A stretch of DNA of 32,222 nucleotides from an uncultured Burkholderiales bacterium (GTDB taxonomy: Bacteria; Pseudomonadota; Gammaproteobacteria; Burkholderiales; Thiobacillaceae): assembly GCA_938038385.1 (NCBI GenBank), contig CALHRD010000006.1, positions 1-32,222 on the forward strand. Reading direction: 5' to 3'. Below the pieces are notes generated by a model. It made no database searches. It saw only the letters and a list, made by a program, of their open reading frames with translations, and was not told the origin of the DNA. The position numbers and the translations under genes were made by a program. Below, piece after piece: positions 16,111-27,559 of this stretch (positions within the stretch are counted from its first letter, which is position 1; each line of letters begins with the position of its first letter).

Positions 16111-17790
16111 ATGCTCAGACAGACCCTCTCCGTGGTGCGGGACCTGCCCCGCCTGCACGAGATTGCCTCGGTCCTCATCCACTACGGCTGGGGCGACGTG
16201 GTGCGTATCCTCGGCGTCTCCCACATCCTGGAGCGCGCCGGCCGGCTGCTGCACTGGCAGACCACCAGCGAGGTCACGGCGCTGGACCTGCCCGTGCGCA
16301 TACGCATGGCCCTGACGGAGCTCGGGCCGACCTTTGTCAAGCTGGGTCAGGTCCTGGCAACGCGCGTCGACGTCTTTCCGCCGGACTGGATCGCGGAATT
16401 CGAGCAGCTGCACAGCCGGGTGCCGCCGGTGCCGTTCGAAGCGGTCCGCCCCCTGTTGGAGAAGGCCCTCGGCCATCCCCTGGACGAGGTCTTCGATCAC
16501 TTCGAGACCAGCGCCTTTGCCGCCGCGTCCATCGCCCAGGTACACCGGGCGGTGCTCAAGGACGGTAGCCGGGTCGTGGTCAAGGTGCGCCGGCCCGACA
16601 TCGTGCCCAAGATCGAGGCCGATTTGCGCATCCTCGGCCATCTGGCCCGGCTGGTCGAGTCGGAGATGCCCGAGTCGCGCCGTTACCAGCCGTCGCAGAT
16701 CGTGCAGCAGCTACAGCGTTCGCTGCGGCGCGAGCTGGACATGGTGAAAGAGGCGCGCAACATCGAGCGTTTCGCGCAGAACTTCGCCAACGAAGCGACG
16801 GTACACATCCCCCGCGTGTACTGGGAATATTGTTCCGAGGTGGTCAATGTGCAGGAGGAGCTGCGGGGGGTGCCCGGCACGGATCTGAACGCCGCGCGGG
16901 CTGCCGGCCTCGACCTCGGCGTGCTGGCCGCACGCGGTGGCGATGCGGTGCTGAAGATGATCCTGCTGGACGGTTATTTCCACGCCGACCCGCATCCGGG
17001 CAACGTTATTTACCTGCCCGGCAACGTCATCGGCATGATCGACTTCGGCATGGTGGGACGGCTCACCGACCGGCGCCGGGAGCAGATCATCGACTTCCTC
17101 AACGCCATGGTGCTCAAGGACGAGGAGGGCATGCTGAACGTGCTGCTCACCTGGTCCGGGGAGGCCGAGGTGGACGAGGAGCGGCTCGCCTACGACATCT
17201 CGGAGATGGTGTTCAGCTACGACAACCTGCCGCTCAAGGACGTGCAGATCGGACCCTTGCTGGCGGATGTCACCGCGCTCATGCGCGACAACAATCTGAC
17301 CCTGCCTTCTGACCTGACCCTGCTGTTCAAGGCCCTCATCACCCTGGAGGGGCTCGGGCGCCAGCTGACTCCGGACTTCCACATGGTGGACCACCTGGAA
17401 CCCTTCATCCGTCAGGTCTACGCCAGCCGTTACACGCCGGCGGCCATGGCCAAACGCGCCCGGCACGGGCTGAAGGAAATGCTGGAGGTCGTGCTCGGCT
17501 TGCCGCGCGACCTGGCGCATCTGTTCCGTCTTGCCCGGCGCGGCAGTCTGCGCATCGACCTCGATCTCAAGCGGCTCGATCACTTCGGGCATCAGCTCAA
17601 CAGGGCATCGAACCGCCTCACCATGGGGGTGCTCACCGCCTCCCTGGTGGTGGGCTCCAGCATCATCATGACCGTGGAGGGAGGACCCACCCTGTTCGGT
17701 CTGCCCCTGTTCGGCCTGCTCGGCTTCCTCATCGCCTTCTTCAACAGCCTCTGGATCCTGTTTTCCATCTGGCGTTCGGACAGGGATTGA
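16111..17790 (+). CDS. ubiB: UbiB, ABC1/ADCK-family atypical kinase for ubiquinone biosynthesis
   Basis: A 559-aa membrane-associated atypical kinase/ATPase needed for coenzyme Q biosynthesis. Diagnostic features: KLGQ (77-80) in the ABC1-specific KxGQ motif, the alanine-rich AAASIAQVH loop (137-145) in place of a Gly-rich loop, ATP-binding lysine in VVVKVRRP (Lys158), catalytic segment HADPHPGN (291-298) and DFG (311-313). Two hydrophobic segments at the C terminus (about 507-555) match the membrane anchor of UbiB. The length fits E. coli UbiB (546 aa). Its usual partners ubiE and ubiJ are not nearby; the upstream neighbour is the unknown helical protein. No strong Shine-Dalgarno precedes ATG 16111. 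Confidence 0.95.
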   Translation: MLRQTLSVVRDLPRLHEIASVLIHYGWGDVVRILGVSHILERAGRLLHWQTTSEVTALDLPVRIRMALTELGPTFVKLGQVLATRVDVFPPDWIAEFEQLHSRVPPVPFEAVRPLLEKALGHPLDEVFDHFETSAFAAASIAQVHRAVLKDGSRVVVKVRRPDIVPKIEADLRILGHLARLVESEMPESRRYQPSQIVQQLQRSLRRELDMVKEARNIERFAQNFANEATVHIPRVYWEYCSEVVNVQEELRGVPGTDLNAARAAGLDLGVLAARGGDAVLKMILLDGYFHADPHPGNVIYLPGNVIGMIDFGMVGRLTDRRREQIIDFLNAMVLKDEEGMLNVLLTWSGEAEVDEERLAYDISEMVFSYDNLPLKDVQIGPLLADVTALMRDNNLTLPSDLTLLFKALITLEGLGRQLTPDFHMVDHLEPFIRQVYASRYTPAAMAKRARHGLKEMLEVVLGLPRDLAHLFRLARRGSLRIDLDLKRLDHFGHQLNRASNRLTMGVLTASLVVGSSIIMTVEGGPTLFGLPLFGLLGFLIAFFNSLWILFSIWRSDRD

Positions 17791-17984
17791 GCCGCCATCG
17801 GGCGGTTGCCCGCCGCAACTGCCGTTCGCGCCGCTTTCTTCGCCGATGCCGCCATGTCCGGCGTCGATTGGTTACAATTGACGTTCCGGCAGGCGCCGCG
17901 ACATGCAACCGGAACCGACGACGAAGGTAGGTCCAGCGTCGAACAGTCAACGTCCATCGTCAACAACCAAGGAAGACTCGCATC

Positions 17985-19067
17985 ATGGAGCGCATCTACA
18001 ACTTCAGCGCCGGCCCCGCCGTATTGCCGCGTGAGGTCCTCGAGCAAGCCAGGGAGGAACTGGTCAACTGGCGCGGCTGCGGCATGTCCGTCATGGAGAT
18101 GAGCCATCGCGGCAAGGAGTACATGGGCATCCAGGCCCAGGCCGAGAGCGACCTGCGCGAACTGATGAACATCCCCGCCCATTACAAGGTGCTGTTCCTG
18201 CAGGGCGGGGCCTCCAGTCAGTTCGCCATGGTCCCCATGAACCTGTTGCGCGGCAAGACCGGTGCCGACTACCTCAACACCGGCGAATGGTCCAAAAAGG
18301 CGATCAAGGAAGCGAAGAAATTCTGCACGGTCAACGTCGTCGCCAGCAGCGAGGACCGCAACTTCTCCTATGCGCCGGCGCAGGAGACCTGGCGGCTCGA
18401 CCCGGATGCCGCTTACGTGCACTACACGCCGAATGAAACCATCGGCGGGGTGGAGATCTTCTGGACGCCGGACACGGGCGATGTCCCCCTGGTGGCCGAC
18501 ATGTCCTCCACCATCCTGTCCCGGCCGATGGATGTGTCGAGGTACGGCGTGATCTATGCCGGGGCGCAGAAGAACATCGGACCCGCCGGTGTCACCGTGG
18601 TCATCGTGCGCGAGGACCTGCTGGGGCAAACGCTGCCCGGCACCCCGACCATGTTCGATTACAAGACGCACGCCGACAACGATTCCATGTACAACACACC
18701 GCCCACCTATGGCATCTACATTGCCGGTCTGGTGTTCAAATGGTTGAAGGAAAAGGGCGGTTTGCAGGCCATGGAGCGTATCAACATCGCCAAGGCAAAG
18801 CTGCTGTACGACTACCTGGACAGCACCGGTTTCTACAGCTCCCCCGTGGCACCGGAAAACCGCTCGCGCATGAACGTGCCGTTCACCCTCAAGGATGCCG
18901 CCCTGGACGAGGAATTCCTCAAGGGGGCCAGGTCGCGCGGTCTGCTGCAGCTGAAGGGCCACCGTTCGGTGGGCGGCATGCGCGCCTCCATCTACAACGC
19001 CATGCCCGTCGAAGGCGTGCAGGCCCTGGTCGATTACATGAAGGAGTTTGAGAAATCCCATGGCTAA
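17985..19067 (+). CDS. serC: Phosphoserine aminotransferase
   Basis: A 360-aa cytoplasmic PLP enzyme that transaminates 3-phosphohydroxypyruvate to phosphoserine (serine pathway) and also serves pyridoxal phosphate synthesis. It starts with the family hallmark [11 protein letters not shown] (5-15). PLP Lys196 is in [11 protein letters not shown]. Arg42 in SHRGKEY is a substrate-contact candidate. Length and ends are normal. A modest AAGGA at 17969-17973 precedes ATG 17985. TACAAT at 17873-17878 in the 194-bp upstream gap is -10-like, but its -35 is poor. It is the first gene of a seven-gene packed operon, and its last 8 nt overlap serA. Confidence 0.97.
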   Translation: MERIYNFSAGPAVLPREVLEQAREELVNWRGCGMSVMEMSHRGKEYMGIQAQAESDLRELMNIPAHYKVLFLQGGASSQFAMVPMNLLRGKTGADYLNTGEWSKKAIKEAKKFCTVNVVASSEDRNFSYAPAQETWRLDPDAAYVHYTPNETIGGVEIFWTPDTGDVPLVADMSSTILSRPMDVSRYGVIYAGAQKNIGPAGVTVVIVREDLLGQTLPGTPTMFDYKTHADNDSMYNTPPTYGIYIAGLVFKWLKEKGGLQAMERINIAKAKLLYDYLDSTGFYSSPVAPENRSRMNVPFTLKDAALDEEFLKGARSRGLLQLKGHRSVGGMRASIYNAMPVEGVQALVDYMKEFEKSHG

Positions 19068-20241
19068 GTCCTTCAAGATCCAGACCCTGAACAAGATCTC
19101 CGCCAGGGGGCTGGCGCGCCTGCCCGGCCACTACATGGTCGGCGACGCGGTGGACGACCCGGATGCCATCCTCGTGCGCTCGCATAACATGCACGACATG
19201 GAAATTCCGGCCAGTGTGCAGGCCATCGGCCGGGCCGGGGCTGGGACCAACAATATCCCGATCAAGAAGATGAGCGAGCGGGGCGTGCCCGTATTCAACG
19301 CCCCCGGCGCCAACGCCAATGCGGTCAAGGAACTGGTCATCGCCGGCATGCTCATGGGGGCGCGCAACATCGGCGCCGCCATGGCCTTCGTCGACGGTCT
19401 GACAGGCAGCGATGAAGAACTGCACAAGAAGACCGAGGCCGGCAAGAAGCATTTCGTCGGCCGGGAATTGCCCGGACGCACCCTGGGCGTCATCGGTCTG
19501 GGCGCCATCGGCTCCCTGGTGGCGGACGCCGCCATCAAGCTCGGCATGCAGGTGATCGGCTTCGATCCGGGCATCACCGTGGAGGCGGCGTGGAAGCTGC
19601 CCTCCCAGGTGCGCAAGGCGGAATCGATCGAGGAACTGGTCAAGACGGCCGATTTCATCACCCTGCACGTGCCCCTGATGGAGGCCACGCGCAACCTCAT
19701 CAACACACAGCGGATGGCCTTGATGAAGGGCGGGGTGGTGTTGCTCAATTTCGCCCGCGAGGGTGTGGTCGACAACGCCGCCGTGCTCGCCGGCCTCAAG
19801 GATGGCAAGCTGCATGCCTATGTCTGCGACTTCCCCGCCAACGCCCTGAAAGGGCAGAAGAACGTCGTCTGCCTGCCGCACCTCGGCGCCAGCACCGAGG
19901 AGGCCGAGGAGAACTGCGCGATCATGGTCGCCGAGCAGGTGTCCGAGTATCTGGAGCACGGCAACATCCTCAATGCCGTCAACTTCCCCAACGTGGCCAT
20001 GCCGCGCGAATCGGCCTTCCGTCTGGGCATCGCCAATGCCAACGTGCCGAACATGGTGGGGCAGATCTCCACCGCCCTGGCGGAGGCAGGGCTCAACATC
20101 CACAACATGGTCAACAAATCCCGCGGCGACATGGCCTATACACTGGTGGATGTGGACAGCGCCGTACCGGCGGGGCTATTGAAGCGGATCGGCGGCATCG
20201 ACGGCGTGCTCAGGGTGCGTTACCTGCCGGCGGAGGACTGA
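19060..20241 (+). CDS. serA: D-3-phosphoglycerate dehydrogenase
   Basis: A 393-aa NAD-dependent enzyme for the first step of serine synthesis, 3-phosphoglycerate to 3-phosphohydroxypyruvate. The Rossmann motif is GLGAIG (146-151). Arg233 (NFAREGVVD) and His274 (LPHLGAS) are the expected catalytic pair. The usual third residue, Glu, falls in the segment [10 protein letters not shown] (256-265), which has no Glu. An ACT domain (about 318-390) suggests serine feedback control; the extra ASB domain of long SerA forms is missing. ATG 19060 lies inside the end of serC (8-nt overlap), with AAGGAG 13 nt upstream. pheA starts 7 nt after the stop. Confidence 0.95.
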   Translation: MAKSFKIQTLNKISARGLARLPGHYMVGDAVDDPDAILVRSHNMHDMEIPASVQAIGRAGAGTNNIPIKKMSERGVPVFNAPGANANAVKELVIAGMLMGARNIGAAMAFVDGLTGSDEELHKKTEAGKKHFVGRELPGRTLGVIGLGAIGSLVADAAIKLGMQVIGFDPGITVEAAWKLPSQVRKAESIEELVKTADFITLHVPLMEATRNLINTQRMALMKGGVVLLNFAREGVVDNAAVLAGLKDGKLHAYVCDFPANALKGQKNVVCLPHLGASTEEAEENCAIMVAEQVSEYLEHGNILNAVNFPNVAMPRESAFRLGIANANVPNMVGQISTALAEAGLNIHNMVNKSRGDMAYTLVDVDSAVPAGLLKRIGGIDGVLRVRYLPAED

Positions 20242-20248
20242 CCGCCAG

Positions 20249-21331
20249 ATGAACGACGCGCTCGGCCGCTTGCGGGAGCAGATCGATGCCTTGGATGATC
20301 GCATCCTGGCGCTGGTCAACGAGCGGGCCAGCCTGGCACAGGCCATCGGTCATCTCAAGAACGGCAATGTCTATCGCCCGGAACGCGAGGCCCAGGTGGT
20401 GCGTCGTCTGCTGGCGGAGAATGCGGGCCCGCTGTCGGCAGAGGCGGTGGAGCGGCTGTTCCGCGAGATCATGTCGGCCTGCCGCGCCCTGGAGCAGCCC
20501 CTCAGCGTCGCCTACCTGGGCCCCGTGGGCACCTTCTCCGAGGCAGCCGCCATCAAGCATTTCGGCCATGCCGTCCAGGGGCTGCCCAAGGCCTCCATCG
20601 ACGAGGTCTTCCATGCCGTGGAGCGCGGCGAGGCGCAGTTCGGCGTCGTGCCGGTGGAGAATTCCACCGAAGGCGCAGTCAGTCGCACCCTCGATCTGCT
20701 GTTGTCGAGCAGCCTCAAGATCTGCGGCGAGGTCATGCTGCGCGTGCGGCAGCACCTGATGCGGCGCATGGACGCGATAGCCGGGGAGGGGGGGCTCGAC
20801 GGCATCGAGGTGGTCTACTCGCATGCCCAGTCCCTGGCCCAGTGCCACGAGTGGCTGAACCAGAACCTGCCGCAGGCAAGACGCATCCGCGTGACCAGCA
20901 ACGGCGAGGCGGCACGCATGGCCGCCGAGGATCGCCATGCCGCCGCGGTCGCCGGCGAGATCGCCGCCGAACGCTACGGGCTCACCATCGTCGCCCGCGA
21001 CATCGAGGACGAACCCAACAACACCACCCGTTTCCTGGTGCTGGGTATTGAGGATGCCGCAGCCTCGGGCCGGGACAAGACGTCGCTGGTACTCTCGACC
21101 AAAAACAAACCCGGCACCCTGCTCGAACTGCTCACGCCCTTCGCCCGCAACGGCATCAGCCTGACCAAGCTGGAGTCGCGGCCGGTACGCAACGGCCTGT
21201 GGGAATACGTCTTTTTCATCGACATCGAGGGCCACCGCAGCGATGCCGTGGTCCAGGACACCCTGGCTGCCGTGGAACCCCACACCACCTTGCTCAAGGC
21301 CCTGGGTTCGTATCCCATGGCCACCAGCTGA
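20249..21331 (+). CDS. pheA: Bifunctional chorismate mutase / prephenate dehydratase (P-protein)
   Basis: A 360-aa enzyme converting chorismate to prephenate and then phenylpyruvate for phenylalanine. Domains: AroQ chorismate mutase (about 1-85, with LREQIDALDDRIL and the KNGNVYRPEREAQV segment), prephenate dehydratase (about 87-265, with VENSTEGAV and TTRFLVLG), and a C-terminal ACT domain (about 275-350) with KLESRPVRNG, the phenylalanine-binding ESRP motif. Feedback inhibition by phenylalanine is therefore expected. No leader-peptide attenuator is present because it sits inside an operon. The stop is 2 nt from the hisC start. Confidence 0.97.
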   Translation: MNDALGRLREQIDALDDRILALVNERASLAQAIGHLKNGNVYRPEREAQVVRRLLAENAGPLSAEAVERLFREIMSACRALEQPLSVAYLGPVGTFSEAAAIKHFGHAVQGLPKASIDEVFHAVERGEAQFGVVPVENSTEGAVSRTLDLLLSSSLKICGEVMLRVRQHLMRRMDAIAGEGGLDGIEVVYSHAQSLAQCHEWLNQNLPQARRIRVTSNGEAARMAAEDRHAAAVAGEIAAERYGLTIVARDIEDEPNNTTRFLVLGIEDAAASGRDKTSLVLSTKNKPGTLLELLTPFARNGISLTKLESRPVRNGLWEYVFFIDIEGHRSDAVVQDTLAAVEPHTTLLKALGSYPMATS

Positions 21332-21333
21332 AT

Positions 21334-22434
21334 ATGACCTTGATCGATCGGGTTTCAGACCACATCCGCGCCATTGCACCCTATCAGCCCGGCAAGCCCA
21401 TTTCCGAGCTGGCACGCGAGATGGGGCTCGCCGAGGCTGACATCGTCAAGCTCGCCTCCAACGAGAACCCGCTTGGCATCTGCCCTCTGGCCAGGGCAGC
21501 GGTGGAACAGGCAGTGGCCGCGCTCGGCCTCTATCCGGACGGCAATGGCCACGCCCTCAAATCGGCCCTGTCGCGTCGGCTGGGGGTGGGCATGGACCAG
21601 ATCGTGCTCGGCAACGGCTCCAACGACGTGCTGGAACTCGCCGCCCGCCTGTTCCTGGGCCCGCACGCCTCCGCGGTCTACTCCCGGCACGCTTTCGCCG
21701 TCTATCCCCTCGCCACCCAGGCCTGTGGCGCCACCGGCATCGAGGTCCCGGCGCGGGACTATGGCCATGACCTGACGGCCATGGCCGCCGCCATCCGCGA
21801 CGACACGCGCATCGTCTTCATCGCCAATCCCAACAACCCCACCGGCACCCTGCTCGAAGCCGAGGCACTGCATACCTTTCTGTGCAAGCTGCCGGAAGAC
21901 GTCGCCGTCGTGCTGGACGAGGCCTACGGCGAGTATCTTGACACCGGGCAGCGCGCCCCCAGCCTGCATTGGCTGACCGAGTTTCCCAACCTCATCCTCA
22001 CCCGCACCTTCTCCAAGGCCTATGGCCTGGCGGGCTTGCGCGTGGGCTATGCCCTGGCCCGGCCCGAGGTGGCCGATCTCCTCAACCGCCTGCGCCAGCC
22101 CTTCAACGTCAACAGCCTCGCCCTGGCCGCCGCCGAGGCCGCCCTCGACGACGTGGACTTCCTGACCGCCAGCAAGCGCCTGAACGATGCCGGACTGGCC
22201 CAACTGAGCGCGGGTTTCCGACGCCTGGGGCTGGACTACATTCCATCCTTCGGCAACTTCGTCTGCGTGCGCGTCGGCGATGCCGGCCGGGTGTATCGCG
22301 AACTACTGCGGCGGGGAATCATCGTGCGTCCGGTGGCCAACTACGGTCTGCCCGAGCACCTGCGGGTATCCGTCGGCACCGAGGCGCAGAACACGCGTTT
22401 TCTCGCCGCCCTGGCCGAGGTCGTGGAGGCGTGA
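21334..22434 (+). CDS. hisC: Histidinol-phosphate / aromatic aminotransferase
   Basis: A 366-aa class I/II PLP aminotransferase. Motifs: SNENPLG near residue 44, NPNNPTGT near 166, LDEAYGEY near 195, PLP Lys228 in TFSKAYGLAGLRVGY. It is HisC by sequence type. Here, with pheA upstream and tyrA and aroA downstream, the context (as with hisC2 of pseudomonads) suggests it transaminates aromatic keto acids as well as, or instead of, imidazole-acetol phosphate. Start ATG 21334 lies 2 nt after the pheA stop; its TGA overlaps the tyrA GTG. Confidence 0.94.
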   Translation: MTLIDRVSDHIRAIAPYQPGKPISELAREMGLAEADIVKLASNENPLGICPLARAAVEQAVAALGLYPDGNGHALKSALSRRLGVGMDQIVLGNGSNDVLELAARLFLGPHASAVYSRHAFAVYPLATQACGATGIEVPARDYGHDLTAMAAAIRDDTRIVFIANPNNPTGTLLEAEALHTFLCKLPEDVAVVLDEAYGEYLDTGQRAPSLHWLTEFPNLILTRTFSKAYGLAGLRVGYALARPEVADLLNRLRQPFNVNSLALAAAEAALDDVDFLTASKRLNDAGLAQLSAGFRRLGLDYIPSFGNFVCVRVGDAGRVYRELLRRGIIVRPVANYGLPEHLRVSVGTEAQNTRFLAALAEVVEA

Positions 22435-23309
22435 TCCGACGTCTGGCCATCCTCGGCGTGGGGCTCATGGGCGGCTCACTGGCCCTGGCGCTCAAGCGCA
22501 CGGGTCTGGTGGAGACCGTGGTCGGCGCCGGGCGGGGCCGCGACAACCTCGATCTGGCCCTCAAGGCCGGTGTGATCGATGTGATTGCCGACACTGCCGC
22601 CCTGGCCGTACAGGGTGCGGACATGATCGTGCTGGCGGTGCCGGTGGGCGGCATGCCGGGGGTCATGGACCAGATCGCCCCCAACCTCGATGATCGGGCC
22701 GTGCTGACCGACGTGGGCAGCACCAAGCAGGACGTCGTGGCTGCCGCGCGTACCCTGCTCCCGAACCACCTCGCCCGGTTCGTCCCCGGCCACCCCATCG
22801 CCGGTGCCGAGGTGAGCGGGGTAGCCGCAGCGCATGCCGATCTCTACCGCGGGAAGGACGTCATCCTTACACCCTTGCCGGAGAACGATGCCGCCGCCGT
22901 CGAGCGTGTCCGGCAGATGTGGCAGGGCTGCGGCGCCCGCGTCGAGGCCATGTCTCCGGAGGATCATGACCGGGTCTTCGCTGCCGTAAGCCATCTTCCC
23001 CACCTGGCCGCCTTCGCCCTCATGGATGAGCTGGCCGGCAGGGAGAACAGCGAACAGTTCTTTCGCCACGCCGGTTCCGGTTTCCGTGATTTCACTCGCA
23101 TCGCCGGCAGCCATCCGGAGATGTGGCGCGATGTCGCCCTGGCCAACCGTGAGGCGGTTGTAGCCGAACTCGATGCCTACATCGACCGGCTCTATCGCAT
23201 TCGCGACCTGGTGTCGTCTGCCGACGGCGATGCCCTCATGGAGGTCCTGAGCCGGGCCAGCCATGCCCGCCAGCAGTGGGCCCAGATAAAGAAAAGGACG
23301 TGCAGGTGA
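22431..23309 (+). CDS. tyrA: Prephenate dehydrogenase
   Basis: A 293-aa NAD(P)-dependent enzyme converting prephenate to 4-hydroxyphenylpyruvate for tyrosine. The N-terminal Rossmann motif is [10 protein letters not shown] (9-18), followed by DVGSTKQ (94-100), [11 protein letters not shown] (120-130; His121 expected in catalysis) and a helical C-terminal dimerisation domain with AVSHLPHL. It is monofunctional: no chorismate mutase domain, unlike the enteric T-protein, and not fused to aroA as in pseudomonads. Start GTG 22431 overlaps the hisC stop (GTGA), and its own TGA overlaps the aroA GTG. Confidence 0.95.
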   Translation: MIRRLAILGVGLMGGSLALALKRTGLVETVVGAGRGRDNLDLALKAGVIDVIADTAALAVQGADMIVLAVPVGGMPGVMDQIAPNLDDRAVLTDVGSTKQDVVAAARTLLPNHLARFVPGHPIAGAEVSGVAAAHADLYRGKDVILTPLPENDAAAVERVRQMWQGCGARVEAMSPEDHDRVFAAVSHLPHLAAFALMDELAGRENSEQFFRHAGSGFRDFTRIAGSHPEMWRDVALANREAVVAELDAYIDRLYRIRDLVSSADGDALMEVLSRASHARQQWAQIKKRTCR

Positions 23310-24631
23310 AAACGGATCATCTCGATCTGCCGCCCGCCCATGGCGCGCTGGGCAGCGTGCGACTGCCGGGTTCCAAGAGCATCTCGAACCGGATCCTCCT
23401 GTTGTCCGCCCTGGCGCGGGGGGTGACCGAGGTCGAGGCCCTGCTCGAATCGGATGACACCCAGGTCATGCTGGAAGCCCTCCGTCAACTGGGCGTGCAA
23501 TGGATACGTCATCCGGGAACCGATGACTATCAAGTCGAAGGCGTGGGAGGACCCTTCCCGGTCAAGCGGGCCGAGCTCTTCCTCGGCAATGCCGGTACCG
23601 CCTTTCGCAGCCTGACCGCGGCAACGGCCCTCGCAGGCGGTCACTACACCCTGAGCGGGGTGCCGCGCATGCACGAGCGTCCCATCGGCGACCTGGTCGA
23701 TGCCCTGCGGCAACTGGGTGCGCAGATCCACTATCTGGGCAGGCCGGGTTTCCCTCCCCTCGAGATCGCCCCTCCTGCACCGGCTGGCGGAGGACACAGC
23801 GGGGCGGAGGCCCCGACGGTGACCGTCAGGGGCAATGTCTCCAGCCAATATCTCACTGGTCTCCTCCTCTGCGCGCCGCTGCTGGGCAGGCCAGTCACGG
23901 TGCGGGTGGACGGCGAGCTCATCTCCAAGCCCTATGTCGAGATCACCCTCAACCTCATGCGCCGCTTTGGTGTGGAGGTCGGGCGTCAGGACTGGACCGC
24001 CTTCACCGTCCCCGCGGCCACCTACCGCAGTCCCGGTCGCATCCGCGTCGAGGGTGATGCCTCCTCCGCCTCATACTTTCTGGCTGCCGGCGCTATCGGC
24101 GGTGGCCCGGTTCGGGTGGAGGGGGCTGGTCGGGAGAGCATCCAGGGCGACATCCGTTTCGCCGAGGCCCTGGCGGCGATGGGGGCCCGCATTGCCATGG
24201 GCGATGACTGGATCGAGGCATCCGCGCCTGAAGCGGGGCGGCTCATGGCCTTGGACCTGGACTGCAACCACATCCCCGACGCGGCCATGACGCTGGCCAT
24301 AGCCGCCTTGTTCGCGGAAGGCACGACCACGCTGCGCAACATCGCCAGTTGGCGGGTCAAGGAGACCGACCGCATCGGCGCGATGGCCACGGAACTCGGA
24401 AAAGTGGGCGCCACGGTCGAGCAGGGGGCTGATTACCTGCGCATCACCCCGCCGCAAGGCTCGCGCCTGACACCGCACGCTGAAATAGACACCTACGACG
24501 ACCACCGTATGGCGATGTGCTTCTCCCTGATCTGTCTGGGCGGTGTGCCTATCCGCATCAACGATCCCAGATGCGTCAACAAGACCTTCCCGGGCTACTG
24601 GGAGACATTTGCGTCCATCGTAAAAGCATGA
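23306..24631 (+). CDS. aroA: 3-phosphoshikimate 1-carboxyvinyltransferase (EPSP synthase)
   Basis: A 441-aa shikimate-pathway enzyme joining phosphoenolpyruvate to shikimate-3-phosphate. Hallmarks: [18 protein letters not shown] near the N terminus (PEP/S3P-binding Lys and Arg), [11 protein letters not shown] near 95-105, [18 protein letters not shown] near 172-189, and [16 protein letters not shown] at the C terminus. GTG 23306 overlaps the tyrA stop (GTGA) and has AAAAGGA about 7 nt before it; an in-frame GTG two codons upstream is a weaker alternative. Its TGA overlaps the cmk ATG. Confidence 0.96.
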   Translation: MKTDHLDLPPAHGALGSVRLPGSKSISNRILLLSALARGVTEVEALLESDDTQVMLEALRQLGVQWIRHPGTDDYQVEGVGGPFPVKRAELFLGNAGTAFRSLTAATALAGGHYTLSGVPRMHERPIGDLVDALRQLGAQIHYLGRPGFPPLEIAPPAPAGGGHSGAEAPTVTVRGNVSSQYLTGLLLCAPLLGRPVTVRVDGELISKPYVEITLNLMRRFGVEVGRQDWTAFTVPAATYRSPGRIRVEGDASSASYFLAAGAIGGGPVRVEGAGRESIQGDIRFAEALAAMGARIAMGDDWIEASAPEAGRLMALDLDCNHIPDAAMTLAIAALFAEGTTTLRNIASWRVKETDRIGAMATELGKVGATVEQGADYLRITPPQGSRLTPHAEIDTYDDHRMAMCFSLICLGGVPIRINDPRCVNKTFPGYWETFASIVKA

Positions 24632-25302
24632 CCGACCCCACAACCCGCATTCCCGTCATCGCCATCGACGGCCCATCGGCCTCCGGCAAGGGTACCGTAG
24701 CGGCCCTGGTGGCCAAGGCCCTGGGTTTCCACTACCTGGACAGCGGCGCGATCTACAGGACGCTGGCCTATGCGGCACTACGTCGGGGCGTGCCTCTGGA
24801 CGACGAGGCGGCGTTGACCCGGCTGGCAAACTCGCTCGATCTGCGCTTCGATGCGAGCGAAGTCTATCTCGACGGCATCGCGGTCGGCGACGCCATACGC
24901 AGCGAGGAGGCCGGCCGGGCCGCATCGCGCATCGCGACCCTGCCCGGCCTGCGCACGGCTTTGCTCGCCCTGCAACGTGCGTTCCGCCGGCCGCCTGGTC
25001 TGGTCACGGATGGCCGGGACATGGGTTCGGTGGTCTTTCCCGACGCCCAGGTCAAGGTGTTCCTCATCGCCAGTGTCGAGGAGCGGGCGAAAAGACGCCA
25101 TAAGCAGTTGATCGAAAAAGGTTTGGATGCTAATCTTCCGCGGATTCTGCAGGACTTGCGGGAAAGGGACGCGCGGGATACCGCCCGGACCGCTGCACCC
25201 CTGCAGAGGACGGCTGATGCCAAGTTGCTCGATACCACGGGCATGACCATAGACGAGGCGGTGCAAACCGTGTTGCGCTGGTACGGCGACAGTCAGTCCT
25301 GA
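24628..25302 (+). CDS. cmk: Cytidylate kinase
   Basis: A 224-aa cytoplasmic kinase that phosphorylates CMP and dCMP with ATP. The P-loop is GPSASGKG (15-22), followed by the YLDSGAIYR segment and [12 protein letters not shown] near 127-138. Length is normal for bacterial Cmk (227 aa in E. coli). ATG 24628 overlaps the aroA stop (ATGA). It is the last gene of the packed operon, followed by an intrinsic terminator and then rpsA, the standard gammaproteobacterial order. A separate rpsA promoter within or after this gene is expected. Confidence 0.97.
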   Translation: MTDPTTRIPVIAIDGPSASGKGTVAALVAKALGFHYLDSGAIYRTLAYAALRRGVPLDDEAALTRLANSLDLRFDASEVYLDGIAVGDAIRSEEAGRAASRIATLPGLRTALLALQRAFRRPPGLVTDGRDMGSVVFPDAQVKVFLIASVEERAKRRHKQLIEKGLDANLPRILQDLRERDARDTARTAAPLQRTADAKLLDTTGMTIDEAVQTVLRWYGDSQS

Positions 25303-25308
25303 CGAGCT

Positions 25309-25345
25309 CCGAAGGATCGGGCAAACCCAGACCTTCGGTTTTTTT
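25309..25345 (+). terminator. Rho-independent terminator between cmk and rpsA
   Basis: CCGAAGG (25309-25315) pairs with CCTTCGG (25332-25338), with a 16-nt loop that can form an inner GGG/CCC. TTTTTTT follows immediately (25339-25345). It starts 6 nt beyond the cmk stop and ends the serC-cmk operon, perhaps partially, so that rpsA depends on its own promoter. Confidence 0.85.
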
Positions 25346-25395
25346 GTTTTGACAACCGAGCCGACCTTACCCGGACTCAATCACCAGGTTCTTTC

Positions 25396-27111
<1,716 letters not shown>

Positions 27112-27123
27112 TCGGGAGGGGCG

Positions 27124-27414
27124 ATGACCAAGTCGGAGTTGATCGCCCGGCTGGCGGCGCGCCATCCCCATCTGGTCGCGGCCGATGCCGAGCTGGCGGT
27201 CAAGACCATACTCGACGCCATGACCCAAAGCCTGGTCGAGGGCAAGCGTATCGAGATCCGGGGGTTCGGCAGCTTCAGCCTGAACTTCCGGCCGCCGCGC
27301 ATGGGACGCAACCCCAAGACCGGCGAGAAGGTCTACGTGGCAGGCAAGTATGTCCCCCACTTCAAGGCCGGCAAGGAGCTGCGTGACCGGGTGGACGGCA
27401 AGGCGTCCCAGTGA
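27124..27414 (+). CDS. ihfB: Integration host factor subunit beta
   Basis: A 96-aa DNA-bending protein of the HU/IHF family; with IhfA it makes sharp bends for recombination, replication and sigma-54 promoters. Signature: [20 protein letters not shown] then NPKTGEKV, with the DNA-intercalating Pro64. It matches IhfB rather than HU in the MTKSELIxRL start and in following rpsA directly. A strong GGGAGGGG sits right before ATG 27124. A hairpin follows 18 nt after the stop. Confidence 0.96.
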   Translation: MTKSELIARLAARHPHLVAADAELAVKTILDAMTQSLVEGKRIEIRGFGSFSLNFRPPRMGRNPKTGEKVYVAGKYVPHFKAGKELRDRVDGKASQ

Positions 27415-27432
27415 CCGCCCCCACAGTATGTG

Positions 27433-27465
27433 GATCGGCGCCACGGGATGGCGCCGATCGCGTTT
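27433..27465 (+). terminator. Hairpin terminator candidate after ihfB
   Basis: GATCGGCGCC (27433-27442) and GGCGCCGATC (27450-27459) form a perfect 10-bp GC-rich stem around ACGGGAT, followed by GCGTTTT (27460-27466). The T-run is short (4), so termination may be partial. It separates rpsA-ihfB from lapB. Confidence 0.65.
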
Positions 27466-27559
27466 TGTTCGCGACCGCGGTTCGCACGCCCGCAGGCTGT
27501 GCCCTGCCGCGACACAGAACGTATTTTCCGACCTCGACCCTTCTCCAGCCGGCCGCTAG

